DNA of 64,000 nucleotides from Sediminibacterium sp. (GTDB taxonomy: Bacteria > Bacteroidota > Bacteroidia > Chitinophagales > Chitinophagaceae). The translations under genes were made by a program, and so were the position numbers. The stretch is from assembly GCA_016786865.1 (NCBI GenBank), contig JAEUVE010000016.1, forward strand, positions 59,941-123,940, written 5' to 3'. The notes beneath the pieces were generated by a model that made no database searches, had not been told where the DNA came from, and saw only the letters and a program-made list of their open reading frames with translations. Below, one piece after another: positions 46,390 to 55,287 of this stretch. Each line of letters begins with the position of its first letter. Positions within the stretch are counted from its first letter, which is position 1.

Positions 46390-47832
46390 ATGAAGCAAAT
46401 CGATACAATGAAAACGAAAGAGCAAGCAAGAAAAACCGGAAAAGATCCATTCCGGTGGACCGGAAAACTGCGCAACACCTGCATGGCAACCTTAACGTTG
46501 TTGTGCGGAGTGGGCAGTTCTGTACAGGCCCAGACAACAGAACCCCTGCACCTGAATGATGCAGTACAGTACGCACTGGAAGCCAACCAGAATGCGCGCA
46601 AGGCAAAACTGGACATCGAAAACGGACAGTACCAGATTGATGAAGTGAAAGCAAGGGCATTGCCTCAAGTTACCGGAAACGGAGGTCTCACCTATAATGC
46701 CATTCTCCCGCTCAGTGCATTACCCGGAGAACTGGCAGGACAACCGGGTACTACGCTGTTTGTTGCCTTCGGACAGAAATGGAACAGCAATTTCGGATTG
46801 TCGGTTACACAAACCCTCTTCGACAACTCCGTATTTGTAGGATTGAAAGCTGCCAAAACCACAGCAGCGTTTTATCAGATTAACGCACAGCTCACCGAAG
46901 AGCAGATCATTGAACAGGTAGCCACTACTTATTACCAGGTATTGGTACAAAGACAACAAATGAGTGTACTGGATTCCACCATCCGAAACACCCAACGGAT
47001 GCAGGATGTACTGGAGCAATTGTATAAAAGCGGACTGGCCAAAAAAATTGATGTAGACCGGAATATGGTAAACATCATTAACCTGAAAAGCCGGAAGCAA
47101 CAGCTGGCTAATGGAGAATCCCTGCTGGTTAACCAGCTCAAGTTTTATATGGGCATGCCCATACAGACCACCATATATATCCCGGATGAACCGCTGGATC
47201 GGATTAAGCCACAGGCTGTTCCCAAAGATGAAGTAGTGGAAGTATCCGGCCGCACAGAAATGAAGGCACTGGCTACACAACAAAAATTACTCAGCTATCA
47301 GAAGGAATCCGTTAAGAGCTCTGGTTTACCAACCCTTTCCTTCAACGGAAACTATTCCTATAGTGGTCTTGGCAACAAGTTTCCTTATTTCAAAGGACTT
47401 GGAAGCGGTGTAAACTGGTTCGATGTTGCCTCTCTTGGTCTCAACCTGAAAGTACCCATTTTTACCGGTGGAGCCACCAAGTCCAAAGTGAAACAGGCAG
47501 ATATTGCACTGCGCAAATTAAACGAAGACATTTCCTCAACCAGGTTGGCACTGAACCTCGCTTTTGAAAATGCGAAAACGCAGATCAACAACAGCATTAT
47601 TACCCTGAATACGCAAAAGGAAAACGTAGAACTGGCACGTCAGGTGTATGAAAATACTGCCAACAACTACCAGAATGGTCTGGCTACTTTAACGGATCTG
47701 CTGAATGCAGAGAACTCATTGACCGATGCACAGAACAATTACTCCTCTGCACTCCTCAGCTACAAAGTAGCTGAGATCCAACTCATCAAGGCACAGGGAA
47801 ATTTACGGTCATTATTAAACAGGGAAATTTAA
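46390..47832 (+). CDS. TolC family outer-membrane efflux channel
   Basis: Two outer-membrane efflux protein repeats are visible in 480 residues. The mature part begins after a signal-like region ending VGSSVQAQ (about residue 40); EPLHLNDAVQYALEANQNARKAKLDIE is the family start. QVYENTANNYQNGLATLTDLLNAENSLTDAQNNY-type helix text near 415-450 is cut here to its key feature, the NG-x-A-T-L-x-D-L-L-N-A motif. The trimer forms a channel through the outer membrane. The start could be 46390 or the Met at 46408. It is the outer part of the RND pump below. Confidence 0.92.
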   Translation: MKQIDTMKTKEQARKTGKDPFRWTGKLRNTCMATLTLLCGVGSSVQAQTTEPLHLNDAVQYALEANQNARKAKLDIENGQYQIDEVKARALPQVTGNGGLTYNAILPLSALPGELAGQPGTTLFVAFGQKWNSNFGLSVTQTLFDNSVFVGLKAAKTTAAFYQINAQLTEEQIIEQVATTYYQVLVQRQQMSVLDSTIRNTQRMQDVLEQLYKSGLAKKIDVDRNMVNIINLKSRKQQLANGESLLVNQLKFYMGMPIQTTIYIPDEPLDRIKPQAVPKDEVVEVSGRTEMKALATQQKLLSYQKESVKSSGLPTLSFNGNYSYSGLGNKFPYFKGLGSGVNWFDVASLGLNLKVPIFTGGATKSKVKQADIALRKLNEDISSTRLALNLAFENAKTQINNSIITLNTQKENVELARQVYENTANNYQNGLATLTDLLNAENSLTDAQNNYSSALLSYKVAEIQLIKAQGNLRSLLNREI

Positions 47833-47862
47833 CATCATTCACAACCAACACAAACGATATCA

Positions 47863-48939
47863 ATGAAAAAGAGGTCTGTAATAAACGTTATCATAACACT
47901 GGTGGTGATCGCCGGTGCTATAGCTCTTATCGGAAAAGTATTAACCGGTAACAAAAAGAAAAATCAGGAAAAAACAAGTGTGGTAGCCAAATCCACAGGC
48001 GATGTTGCTGTTAAAACCAGCCCGGTACTCAGGATTGCACCGGATCTGAACTTCGCCACCAATGGTAACTTCTACCCATTCCAGCAAATGGATTTTGCTT
48101 CAGAAAGCTCCGGCCGTGTAGTGCAGGTACTGGTTAAAGAAGGTAGTAAGGTAAGCGTTGGTCAAACCCTGGCCATTATTGATGCTGGCACACTGAATGT
48201 AGACCTGGAAAGTGCAAAAGCCAATCTGCAGAATGCCCAGCGAGACAGGCAACGTTTTGAGAATGCCTTCAAAACAGGAGGCGTTACCCAGCAGCAACTG
48301 GATCAGGCAAGACTTGCAGTGGAAAATGCACAGGCCCGTGTGGCCCAGGCCAGCATCCGCGTAAAAGATGCCAATGTACATGCGAGCATCAACGGTGTGG
48401 TTAACAAACGATATATAGAGCCCGGTGCCTATGTATCTCCCGGAACCAAACTGTTCGAAATCGTAAATGTGGCCAAATTGAAACTAACAGTTACCGTAAA
48501 TGAAAATCAGGTGGCGCAGCTGAGAACCGGCGATAAAGTACAGGTTAAAGCCAGTGTTTTCCCCGATAAAAACTTTGAAGGCCGGATCAGCTTTATTGCG
48601 GCCAAAGCAGATGCAGCGCTCAACTTCCCCGTTGAAATTGAGATTGCATCCAACTCCAACAATATGTTGCGTGCAGGTATGTACGGCACTGCCGTATTCC
48701 AGTTTCCGCAGCAGGTTCCTACCATCGTTGTACCACGCGCAGCCTTCGCAGGAAGCGTAAGCAGCAACCAGGTATTTATTGTAGAACAGGGAAATATCGC
48801 CCGTGTAAGAAAAGTTATTTCCGGAAGGATCATGGGCGACCAGGTGCAGATTCTGGAAGGGTTGAAAGAAGGTGAAACCGTGATTACCAGCGGACAGATT
48901 AACCTGTCTGATGGAAGTAAAATTGTGCCCATTAAATAA
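47863..48939 (+). CDS. RND efflux periplasmic adaptor subunit
   Basis: The 358-residue protein has an N-terminal membrane helix (VINVIITLVVIAGAIALIGKV), a lipoyl half motif (SGRVVQVLVKEGSKVSVGQ, about 80-98) and a short coiled coil (about 110-165). The second lipoyl half is GVVNKRYIEPGAYVSPG (about 180-195), followed by a beta-barrel and membrane-proximal domain. It bridges the inner-membrane RND pump and the TolC-like channel. The gene lies between those two, with short gaps of 30 and 9 bp. Confidence 0.92.
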   Translation: MKKRSVINVIITLVVIAGAIALIGKVLTGNKKKNQEKTSVVAKSTGDVAVKTSPVLRIAPDLNFATNGNFYPFQQMDFASESSGRVVQVLVKEGSKVSVGQTLAIIDAGTLNVDLESAKANLQNAQRDRQRFENAFKTGGVTQQQLDQARLAVENAQARVAQASIRVKDANVHASINGVVNKRYIEPGAYVSPGTKLFEIVNVAKLKLTVTVNENQVAQLRTGDKVQVKASVFPDKNFEGRISFIAAKADAALNFPVEIEIASNSNNMLRAGMYGTAVFQFPQQVPTIVVPRAAFAGSVSSNQVFIVEQGNIARVRKVISGRIMGDQVQILEGLKEGETVITSGQINLSDGSKIVPIK

Positions 48940-48948
48940 ATCATTGTC

Positions 48949-51900
48949 ATGAAAATTGCAGAAATATCTATTAAACGACCCACCCTGGTCATTGTACTGT
49001 TCATCATACTGATACTGGGTGGTATCCTGAGCTATACCTCACTCAATTACGAGATGCTTCCGAAATTTTCCCCTTCGGTGGTATCAGTGGTAACTGTTTA
49101 CCCGGGAGCTTCTCCGGGTGAAGTAGAAAATACTGTTACAAAAAAAATAGAAGATGCTGTGTCTTCGATGGAGAACATCAAAAAGATCGACTCTAAATCT
49201 TATGAAGGCGTTTCTCTTGTAACAATTACCCTCAACAGCGGAACCAATGTAGACTATGCCTTAAATGATGCACAGCGAAAAATTAATGCCATTCTGGCCA
49301 AGTTGCCCGATGATGTGGATCCTCCCTCACTGAATAAATTCTCACTTGATGATTTACCCATCCTGACCATTTCCGCTTCTTCCAATATGGATGAATCGGC
49401 CTTCTACGACCTGGTAGACCAACGGATTGCACCGGCAATTTCCAGGGTGGATGGTGTGGCACAGGTAAAACTGATCGGCGGACAGGAAAGAGAGATCCAG
49501 GTAAATATAGACGCAAACAAGTTGGAGGGTTACGGCCTTTCATTGCTGCAGGTGCAGCAGGCTATTTTGAGTTCCAACCTCGACTTCCCCACCGGAAGTG
49601 TTCAAACAAGAGAAAGGGATATCCTGATCCGTTTATCAGGCAAGTACAAGAATGTGGAAGAACTCAGAAACCTGGTTGTAGCCACCGGCAAAGGGGGTGC
49701 ACAGGTAAGAGTGGTGGATATAGCGGATGTTCAGGATGCGCAGAAAGATGTTGAAAAAGTAGCCCGTGTAAACCAGGAGTCTGCCATTGCCTTGCAGGTC
49801 ATCAAACAATCGGATGCCAATGCAGTGGCGGTGAGCCAGAAAACCAGGGCCAGCCTGGATAAACTGCAAAAAGATTATGCTTCCGTGGGATTAAAACTGA
49901 ACGTTGCAAACGACAGTTCTGTATATACGCTGGAATCTGCCAATGCGGTGATATTCGACCTGTTCCTCGCCATTATTCTGGTTGCGCTGGTGATGTTGTT
50001 CTTCCTGCACAGTGTGCGAAACTCACTGATTGTAATGGTGGCCATCCCCGCATCCCTGATCTCCACCTTCATTGGGATGGCCTTGCTGGGCTATTCGCTC
50101 AACCTGATGTCTTTACTGGCTTTATCACTGGTAGTAGGTATCCTGGTAGACGATGCCATTGTGGTACTGGAGAATATTTACCGACACATGGAAATGGGTA
50201 AGAACCGCGTACGGGCTGCGTTTGAAGCCACCAAAGAAATTGGGTTTACCGTTACATCGATCACCCTTGTAATTGTGGTGGTATTCCTGCCCATTGCCAT
50301 GAGTACCGGGCTGGCTGCAGATATCCTGAAGGAATTCTGCGTAACCGTTGTTATTGCAACATTGTTATCGCTGCTCTCCTCTTTCACCATCGTGCCCTGG
50401 TTGTCTTCCCGTTTTGGAAAGCTGGAACGCATTACCGGAAAAACCGTGTTTGGGAAACTGATCATTGCCTTCGAAAGAGGCCTGCATAAGTTTACCCTGT
50501 GGGTTACAGATATCCTGAAATGGAGCCTGGGTCATAAAAAGACAACTCTGGCGCTGGTATTCAGTTTATTGATTGCCTCCTTCTGGCTGGTGGGCGCAGG
50601 ATTTATTGGTGCGGAGTTTTTTGCCAAAAGCGACAGGGGCGAATTTCTGGTGCAGATTGAACTGCCCAAAGACGCTTCCATTGAGCGTACCAACGCAATG
50701 ACCCAAACAGCAGAGAACTATTTAAAATCCAAACCTGGTGTAACCAGGATCATCACCACGGTAGGACAGTCCAGTGATGGTACCGGCGGTACGCAGGCAA
50801 CTCCATACAAATCGGAGATTGCCGTACAGCTGGTTCCTAAGAACGAACGTGCAGACGAAGCTTCCATTTTTGCAGCCAAGACCAAGCTGGAACTGGCGCC
50901 ATTATTGGTGGGCGCTAAAGTAAAAACAGTTCCGATCAGTATTTTGGGATCTGCAGAAAGAGCGCCGCTTGCGCTGGTGGTAACCGGCCCCGTACTGGAC
51001 AGCGCCATACAGTTTGCGCAGGCAGCAATGGATGAATTGAAAAAAGTACCCGGTGCAACAGAAATGAAACTGACAGTAGAAACCGGTAACCCGGAAATCA
51101 GCGTACAGGTAGACCGCGATAAGATGGCGGCCCTCGGATTGAACCTTTCCACCGTGGGCTCTACCATGCAAACAGCCTTCAGCGGAAATACCAATGGTAA
51201 GTTCCGTCAGGGAGAATATGAGTACGACATCAATATCCGTTACGGCAATTTCAACAGGAGCAGCATTGAAGATGTAAGTAAACTGTTGTTCACCAATAAC
51301 CAGGGACAGCCTGTAAGATTGTCGCAGTTTGCAACCATCAGGGAAAGCTCCGGTCCCAGCCAGTTAGAGCGAAGGGATAAGAGTGCTTCAGTAACCATTG
51401 AAGCTCAAACCGTAGGGCGCCCTACCGGTACCGTGGCTGCAGAATGGCAGAAGCTGTTTGAAAAACTGCCTGTACCAACCGGCGTACGTTATATCTGGAG
51501 TGGTGATATGGAAAACCAGGCGGAAGGATTTGGTTCTATGGGAATTGCGCTGCTGGCAGCCATTGTACTGGTATACCTGATCCTGGTAGCTTTGTACAAC
51601 AACTTTATTTATCCGTTTGTGGTACTGTTCTCCATTCCGTTGGCCATCATTGGTGCATTCCTTGCACTGGCACTGACCAACAACTCGCTCAACATTTTTA
51701 CTATTCTCGGATTGATCATGCTCATTGGTCTGGTGGCCAAGAACGCAATCATACTGGTAGACTTTACCAATCAGCGTAAAGCCGAAGGTGCAGATACCAT
51801 GAAGGCCCTGATCGATGCCAACCACGCGCGTTTGCGCCCGATCCTGATGACCACCATTGCCATGGTGATCGGTATGCTGCCCATTGCACTGGCCAGCGGT

Positions 51901-52134
51901 GCCGGTGCAGAATGGAAGAATGGCCTGGCCTGGGTTATCATTGGCGGTCTGATCAGTTCCCTGTTCTTAACACTGATTATTGTACCGGTAATCTATGCCA
52001 TCTTCGATAAGCTGGTGAACAGGTTCACCAAACAAAAACCAAAGACCATTGATGAACTGATGATTGAAGACTATGAACCGGTGAAGGATTTTCATGAATC
52101 ATACGATGCAGATTTTGATCCTTCGCATGTATAA
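48949..52134 (+). CDS. RND family multidrug efflux permease (AcrB/CzcA type)
   Basis: The 1061-residue protein has twelve membrane helices in two halves, each preceded by a large periplasmic loop. Typical motifs are GGILSYTSLNYEMLPKF at the start, VYPGASPGEVE (about 46), LVVGILVDDAIVVLENIYRH (about 390-410; helix 4 with the proton-relay Asp pair), and IPLAIIGAFLALALT with GLVAKNAIILVDF (about 940). It exports drugs or other amphipathic compounds using the proton gradient. It is the last gene of the operon and is followed by a GNRA-looped terminator. Confidence 0.94.
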   Translation: MKIAEISIKRPTLVIVLFIILILGGILSYTSLNYEMLPKFSPSVVSVVTVYPGASPGEVENTVTKKIEDAVSSMENIKKIDSKSYEGVSLVTITLNSGTNVDYALNDAQRKINAILAKLPDDVDPPSLNKFSLDDLPILTISASSNMDESAFYDLVDQRIAPAISRVDGVAQVKLIGGQEREIQVNIDANKLEGYGLSLLQVQQAILSSNLDFPTGSVQTRERDILIRLSGKYKNVEELRNLVVATGKGGAQVRVVDIADVQDAQKDVEKVARVNQESAIALQVIKQSDANAVAVSQKTRASLDKLQKDYASVGLKLNVANDSSVYTLESANAVIFDLFLAIILVALVMLFFLHSVRNSLIVMVAIPASLISTFIGMALLGYSLNLMSLLALSLVVGILVDDAIVVLENIYRHMEMGKNRVRAAFEATKEIGFTVTSITLVIVVVFLPIAMSTGLAADILKEFCVTVVIATLLSLLSSFTIVPWLSSRFGKLERITGKTVFGKLIIAFERGLHKFTLWVTDILKWSLGHKKTTLALVFSLLIASFWLVGAGFIGAEFFAKSDRGEFLVQIELPKDASIERTNAMTQTAENYLKSKPGVTRIITTVGQSSDGTGGTQATPYKSEIAVQLVPKNERADEASIFAAKTKLELAPLLVGAKVKTVPISILGSAERAPLALVVTGPVLDSAIQFAQAAMDELKKVPGATEMKLTVETGNPEISVQVDRDKMAALGLNLSTVGSTMQTAFSGNTNGKFRQGEYEYDINIRYGNFNRSSIEDVSKLLFTNNQGQPVRLSQFATIRESSGPSQLERRDKSASVTIEAQTVGRPTGTVAAEWQKLFEKLPVPTGVRYIWSGDMENQAEGFGSMGIALLAAIVLVYLILVALYNNFIYPFVVLFSIPLAIIGAFLALALTNNSLNIFTILGLIMLIGLVAKNAIILVDFTNQRKAEGADTMKALIDANHARLRPILMTTIAMVIGMLPIALASGAGAEWKNGLAWVIIGGLISSLFLTLIIVPVIYAIFDKLVNRFTKQKPKTIDELMIEDYEPVKDFHESYDADFDPSHV

Positions 52135-52157
52135 ATCGTTTAGTTGTGGATGATTGG

Positions 52158-52185
52158 AAAAGGCCGCGGGAAACCGTGGCCTTTT
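52158..52185 (+). terminator. Terminator of the RND efflux operon
   Basis: A 12-bp stem AAAAGGCCGCGG (52158-52169) / CCGTGGCCTTTT (52174-52185), with one G-T wobble, closes on a GAAA tetraloop and ends in TTTTG. It lies 23 bp after the permease stop. Confidence 0.85.
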
Positions 52186-52196
52186 GTTGGCGAGTA

Positions 52197-52238
52197 TAGA
52201 TGACAAAGCCCCGGACTATTCCAGGGCTTTGTCATCTA
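52197..52238. repeat. Perfect 15-bp inverted repeat after the RND operon
   Basis: TAGATGACAAAGCCC at 52197-52211 and its exact complement at 52224-52238 are separated by 12 bp. There is no clear T-run, so it is a hairpin or recombination-like site rather than an obvious terminator. It lies at the border between the conserved operon and the accessory Rhs region. Confidence 0.6.
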
Positions 52239-52297
52239 ACTATTCTTACGCTCCTATTTACAAGAACGGATTTAACAAGAGTAAGCAAGCCTAATAA

Positions 52298-52336
52298 GCA
52301 ACTTAGAAAAAAAAATGCCCCATTTTTCTAAGTTGC
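52298..52336. repeat. Perfect 14-bp inverted repeat near the accessory boundary
   Basis: GCAACTTAGAAAAA (52298-52311) is repeated exactly inverted at 52323-52336 across an 11-bp spacer. It is the second hairpin in this 150-bp stretch and directly precedes the poly-G tract. Confidence 0.6.
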
Positions 52337-52352
52337 AATGCTCCGGTTTTTC

Positions 52353-52368
52353 GGGGGGGGGGGGGGGG
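52353..52368 (+). repeat. Homopolymeric G16 tract
   Basis: Sixteen consecutive G bases follow TTTTTC. Tracts of this length are prone to slipped-strand length change and to sequencing or assembly error. It lies about 40 bp beyond the stop of the small peptide ORF at 52406-52474, on that ORF's 3' side. No open reading frame clearly crosses it. Confidence 0.8.
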
Positions 52369-52405
52369 AGGTCATAAATTTAAACTGTTTGCTTTTTAGG
52401 GACAC

Positions 52406-52474
52406 TTATACTAACAGTTCTATTTTCAATTCTCCTGCCTCATACACGAAGCAATTTGGATTTTCTGTGTTCAT
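52406..52474 (-). CDS. 22-residue peptide, homologue of the peptide at 55175-55279
   Basis: The frame from ATG 52474 to TAA 52406 encodes MNTENPNCFVYEAGELKIEL plus LV. It shares NTEN-x-NCFVYE-x2-EL-x-IELL with the peptide at 55175-55279. Most nucleotide differences between the two copies fall at third codon positions and are silent, which argues for real coding. Compared with the longer copy it ends early: two Gly codons are replaced by Val and a stop. It lies just past the terminator of the module A immunity gene. Function unknown. Confidence 0.5.
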   Translation of the reverse strand: MNTENPNCFVYEAGELKIELLV

Positions 52475-52493
52475 AGTTGTTGGTTTATGGGCA

Positions 52494-52522
52494 TAAAAAA
52501 AACCACCCCTTATAGAGGTGGT
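52494..52522 (-). terminator. Terminator of Rhs module A
   Basis: On the minus strand the stem ACCACC / GGTGGT (52502-52522), with a short inner extension, is followed by eight T. It lies about 20 bp past the stop of the gene at 52543-53004. It belongs to the recurring RCCACCCC hairpin family of this region. Confidence 0.75.
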
Positions 52523-52542
52523 AATAAATATTTCGGAAGCGT

Positions 52543-53004
52543 TTATAAGTCTTTACCTTCCTTATCAGATGCTGTATTTGCTTCGATGTTTATATCCAGC
52601 AAATAGGCGTTGTCTTTTAAATCACGAACGTTTTTTGGATTAGGTTTATAAAGCAAGTTGCGAAGACTATCGTGATTACTCATATAATCTACAAAGACAA
52701 TTTTATCCGTTGACTTGTTTTTAATCTTAACCAACTTATCCTGCCTATTTTTCCAATATATAATCTGATTCGGTACTTCTTGGGAAAAAAATAACACGAG
52801 ATAGTTGTCGTTTGTAGTTTCTATAAAATTGTCCGAAGGTTTTACCAATCCATAATACTTATCAGGAACTACATAACAAACACCCCCAAATGTTTTCCAT
52901 ACAGTTACATACTTGTTGTTTCCAATATGGTAGAACTTTCGTTTTTCACCAATCCAAACAACCAAAAGAGCTATTATTATTCCAATAATTATTAACTTTT
53001 TCAT
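52543..53004 (-). CDS. Candidate immunity protein of Rhs module A
   Basis: The 153-residue protein starts with a basic residue pair and one hydrophobic helix (KLIIIGIIIALLVVWIG), placing the rest on the periplasmic side or anchoring it to the inner membrane. The body is AT-rich in codon choice compared with the Rhs core and has no recognised domain (for example NNKYVTVWKTFGGVCYVVPDKYYGL). Position 18 bp downstream of an Rhs toxin tip is the standard place for an immunity gene. That role is inference from context. Confidence 0.6.
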   Translation of the reverse strand: MKKLIIIGIIIALLVVWIGEKRKFYHIGNNKYVTVWKTFGGVCYVVPDKYYGLVKPSDNFIETTNDNYLVLFFSQEVPNQIIYWKNRQDKLVKIKNKSTDKIVFVDYMSNHDSLRNLLYKPNPKNVRDLKDNAYLLDINIEANTASDKEGKDL

Positions 53005-53022
53005 TTTTCAAAATTAATGTTA

Positions 53023-54606
53023 TTAATGAGGTGGAAACGGCTTTTGAGGATGAAGCAGTGCTTTTAGAGGATTAGCCTTCTCGTAAGCTTTTTGTCCAAG
53101 ATTAAAACCGACCCTTTCCGCCATTTGCGTTGGTCGCCCTTCTGTCTTGAAATTGAAATTTCCACGTAGCACTCCTGAACCTATTTGGTAACCATCCAAC
53201 GCAAGTCGTGACATACCCCAGCTTTCTCCATTACTGCCTGCGACATAACCTGCCCCTACGTTGCCAATGTCTCTTGCAGAAGCAAATGTTGTAACCGTCC
53301 CATCCTGACTGCCTAATCCACCGACACCTTCAACAGACATTCCTCTATAGCGATATTGGTCTTGTGTCACACCTTCTGGTCGAGACTTAATTCCATTGTC
53401 TTTGAAATCATACTCTTTGCTATTACGAGCGTTCAACATATATCCAACCTCACCCACAGTTCCCTCATGTTTACCCCCAATTATTTTATTATTAAGAAAA
53501 TCTGTTCCCGATTTGTCATTCGGGTTAATTATTGCTCCTTGGATTGCATCGCCTTTTTCATTTAAGAACGAATAATCCGTTAATGATTTGCCAATGACTT
53601 CACCAGTTCTTTTACCTCCATCAACAACATAAATATTCTTGTCGCCATCTGCCTTACCACCAACAACTTTGTATGTTCCATCATCCATTTTATTTACCTC
53701 TGTAGAGAACATACCATCTGGGTCAATAAATCTAATGGGGTTATTATTACCGTACGTAAATGGAGACCATCTTCGCGCAGCCTCTGATAAAGGGTCTATC
53801 TGATTAAATCTCCCTATCTGTGCATCATACATCCTCGCCCCATAATCATACAACTCCAACCCACTACCATCACTAAACTCCTTCTCCTGCAACTCCTTCC
53901 CGTTGTACTTGTAACGGTTTTCGAGTTTGCCTGCAGCTTTGGAAGATATCCCCGCCATCGTCAACCCGAACGGATAGTAATGCGTCTCTTCCATCATGGG
54001 ACCTCTTACATGGCTTACCTGTACATTATCAAAGAACACATCTACGTTCGGCGTCTCGTTGCTCACATAAATATACAAATATCCGTTCTTATTTACCGTC
54101 AGTCCTGTCTTGATATGCGTCTTGAACTCCTCGTTGTCTCCTACCTGTTCATACCCTCCGCCGGCATACCCGTACTGCTCATCCAGTAACAGCCAGTTCA
54201 GGTAGGCCTTCGGCTTGCCAGGTGCCCCTGTCTGGCTGTTCAGCAGGTCTGTTACCGCCGGGTCAAGGATCCCGCTCGATTGCAGGTACGCGCTTGTGTT
54301 CTTCCAGCCTCCCGCTTCCGCTACTCCTCCTGCCAATGCGGCTATGATGCTTGTCAGCGGGTTTACCGGCGCGTCCGGTGTTACACCGTTTAACCGGTAC
54401 CAACTGTTCGCACGGATATGGTAGCTGTCTCCGGCCATGACCTTCAGCGTTATGCTCGTGCCTACCTTTGTTCCACTTCCGCTCAGCCGCTTGATATAAT
54501 CGTTCGGATCTGTGTAACTGTCCGCCGGGTAGCCTGCTACCGTATTCTTGTTTACCCGCGTTGATCCGTCGTCTGGTATATTGTAATAGATCTTCTCATT
54601 GTTCAA
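53023..54606 (-). CDS. Orphan Rhs C-terminal fragment, module A (unassigned toxin tip)
   Basis: The product contains the end of an Rhs shell: [44 protein letters not shown], then [20 protein letters not shown] and the [11 protein letters not shown] boundary that precedes a variable toxin. The tip (about residues 295-527) has [45 protein letters not shown] and [15 protein letters not shown] cannot name its family with certainty. No ATG is present: the listed start is a TTG at 54606, and the Rhs frame is open to 54717 ([11 protein letters not shown]), where two in-frame TGA codons end the homology. It therefore lacks the N-terminal Rhs repeats and is probably a silent cassette. Confidence 0.8.
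   Translation of the reverse strand: MNNEKIYYNIPDDGSTRVNKNTVAGYPADSYTDPNDYIKRLSGSGTKVGTSITLKVMAGDSYHIRANSWYRLNGVTPDAPVNPLTSIIAALAGGVAEAGGWKNTSAYLQSSGILDPAVTDLLNSQTGAPGKPKAYLNWLLLDEQYGYAGGGYEQVGDNEEFKTHIKTGLTVNKNGYLYIYVSNETPNVDVFFDNVQVSHVRGPMMEETHYYPFGLTMAGISSKAAGKLENRYKYNGKELQEKEFSDGSGLELYDYGARMYDAQIGRFNQIDPLSEAARRWSPFTYGNNNPIRFIDPDGMFSTEVNKMDDGTYKVVGGKADGDKNIYVVDGGKRTGEVIGKSLTDYSFLNEKGDAIQGAIINPNDKSGTDFLNNKIIGGKHEGTVGEVGYMLNARNSKEYDFKDNGIKSRPEGVTQDQYRYRGMSVEGVGGLGSQDGTVTTFASARDIGNVGAGYVAGSNGESWGMSRLALDGYQIGSGVLRGNFNFKTEGRPTQMAERVGFNLGQKAYEKANPLKALLHPQKPFPPH
53828..54157. repeat. Rhs core repeat, copy A
   Basis: The part from about 53828 to 53975 matches 56462-56612 with only scattered changes (roughly nine in ten bases identical by eye). 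The part from about 53955 to 54157 matches 63797-64000 similarly. Such repeats permit homologous exchange of toxin tips. Confidence 0.85.
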
Positions 54607-54774
54607 TGTAGAGCTCTCTAGGCTCGCTACCGGGTAGGCATCCGTCTGTTCCTCGTCTGTTAGTACTACCCGCGTGTTCCCTAAATGGTCTTTGATATAG
54701 TAATCGTAATAAAAACCTCATCAAGACTTTTATTGACGCCTTCCTTACTCAACGTCAAGTACAGCAACTCGCAA

Positions 54775-54805
54775 TAAAAAAGCCACCCCGTTTTGTGGAG
54801 TGGCT
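54775..54805 (-). terminator. Terminator after the 105-aa gene
   Basis: Minus-strand hairpin AGCCAC...GTGGCT (54781-54805) with inner GG/CC pairs, followed by a run of T. It is nearly identical to the hairpin at 55295-55319; the outer G-C pair there is A-T, a compensatory change. Confidence 0.8.
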
Positions 54806-54839
54806 TTGTAAATTACTTTACATCAGTATCTCATTACAT

Positions 54840-55157
54840 TCATAAGGTAATTTCACCCAATAAAAAATTCCCTCTAAATTTTAATGTATCAAGATTATTG
54901 AAAGAACCCTCATTAAGTTCTTCATCGTAGAATAAGTTAAACACATATATACCTTGAAAACCCTTCATAAAAGAATCATTTTGTGTTGTATTTCGTAAAC
55001 TTCCAATTAAGTAATCAAACTTTTTTCCTTTGTAGTTCAGTGGAAGTAACAACTTAAACAAAAATTGACCCTCTTTACTATTAACAAGCTCGAGACCGAT
55101 TTTTTTATAAGCATCCCAAGGTTCGACTATCAACAATTCTAATTTATTAGTTTCCAT
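54840..55157 (-). CDS. Small protein of unknown function in the Rhs array
   Basis: The protein has 105 residues with alternating hydrophobic strands and acidic turns (METNKLELLIVEPWDAYKK; KKFDYLIGSLRNTT; GIYVFNLFYDEEL). No signal peptide, membrane helix or named domain is visible. It is followed by a terminator of the local hairpin family. Its toxin partner is missing, so it may be an orphan immunity gene left after cassette exchange; this is inference. Confidence 0.6.
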   Translation of the reverse strand: METNKLELLIVEPWDAYKKIGLELVNSKEGQFLFKLLLPLNYKGKKFDYLIGSLRNTTQNDSFMKGFQGIYVFNLFYDEELNEGSFNNLDTLKFRGNFLLGEITL

Positions 55158-55174
55158 TTTTCAACTCTTTTACT

Positions 55175-55279
55175 TTAGTAATGAGGTTGCAGCACACCGC
55201 CTAAAAGTTCAATTAACAACTCCTCCGTTTCATAAACAAAACAATTACTATTTTCAGTATTTAATTTCATAATATTCAT
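55175..55279 (-). CDS. Short peptide (31-34 residues), homologue of 52406-52474
   Basis: ATG 55279 or in-frame ATG 55270 starts a frame ending at TAA 55175. The peptide contains NTENSNCFVYETEELLIELL and ends GGVLQPHY. A shorter copy with the same NTEN-x-NCFVYE core and mostly silent base changes is at 52406-52474. Both lie just downstream of a terminator hairpin that follows an immunity gene. The ELL-x-ELLGG segment recalls double-glycine leader peptides, but the similarity is too short to assign. Function unknown. Confidence 0.55.
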   Translation of the reverse strand: MNIMKLNTENSNCFVYETEELLIELLGGVLQPHY

Positions 55280-55287
55280 TTTACAAC

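Noticed and set aside
52197..52368. CRISPR array or repeat-spacer structure
   Set aside because: Only single inverted repeats and a homopolymer are present. There is no regular repeat-spacer unit and no cas gene in the window.
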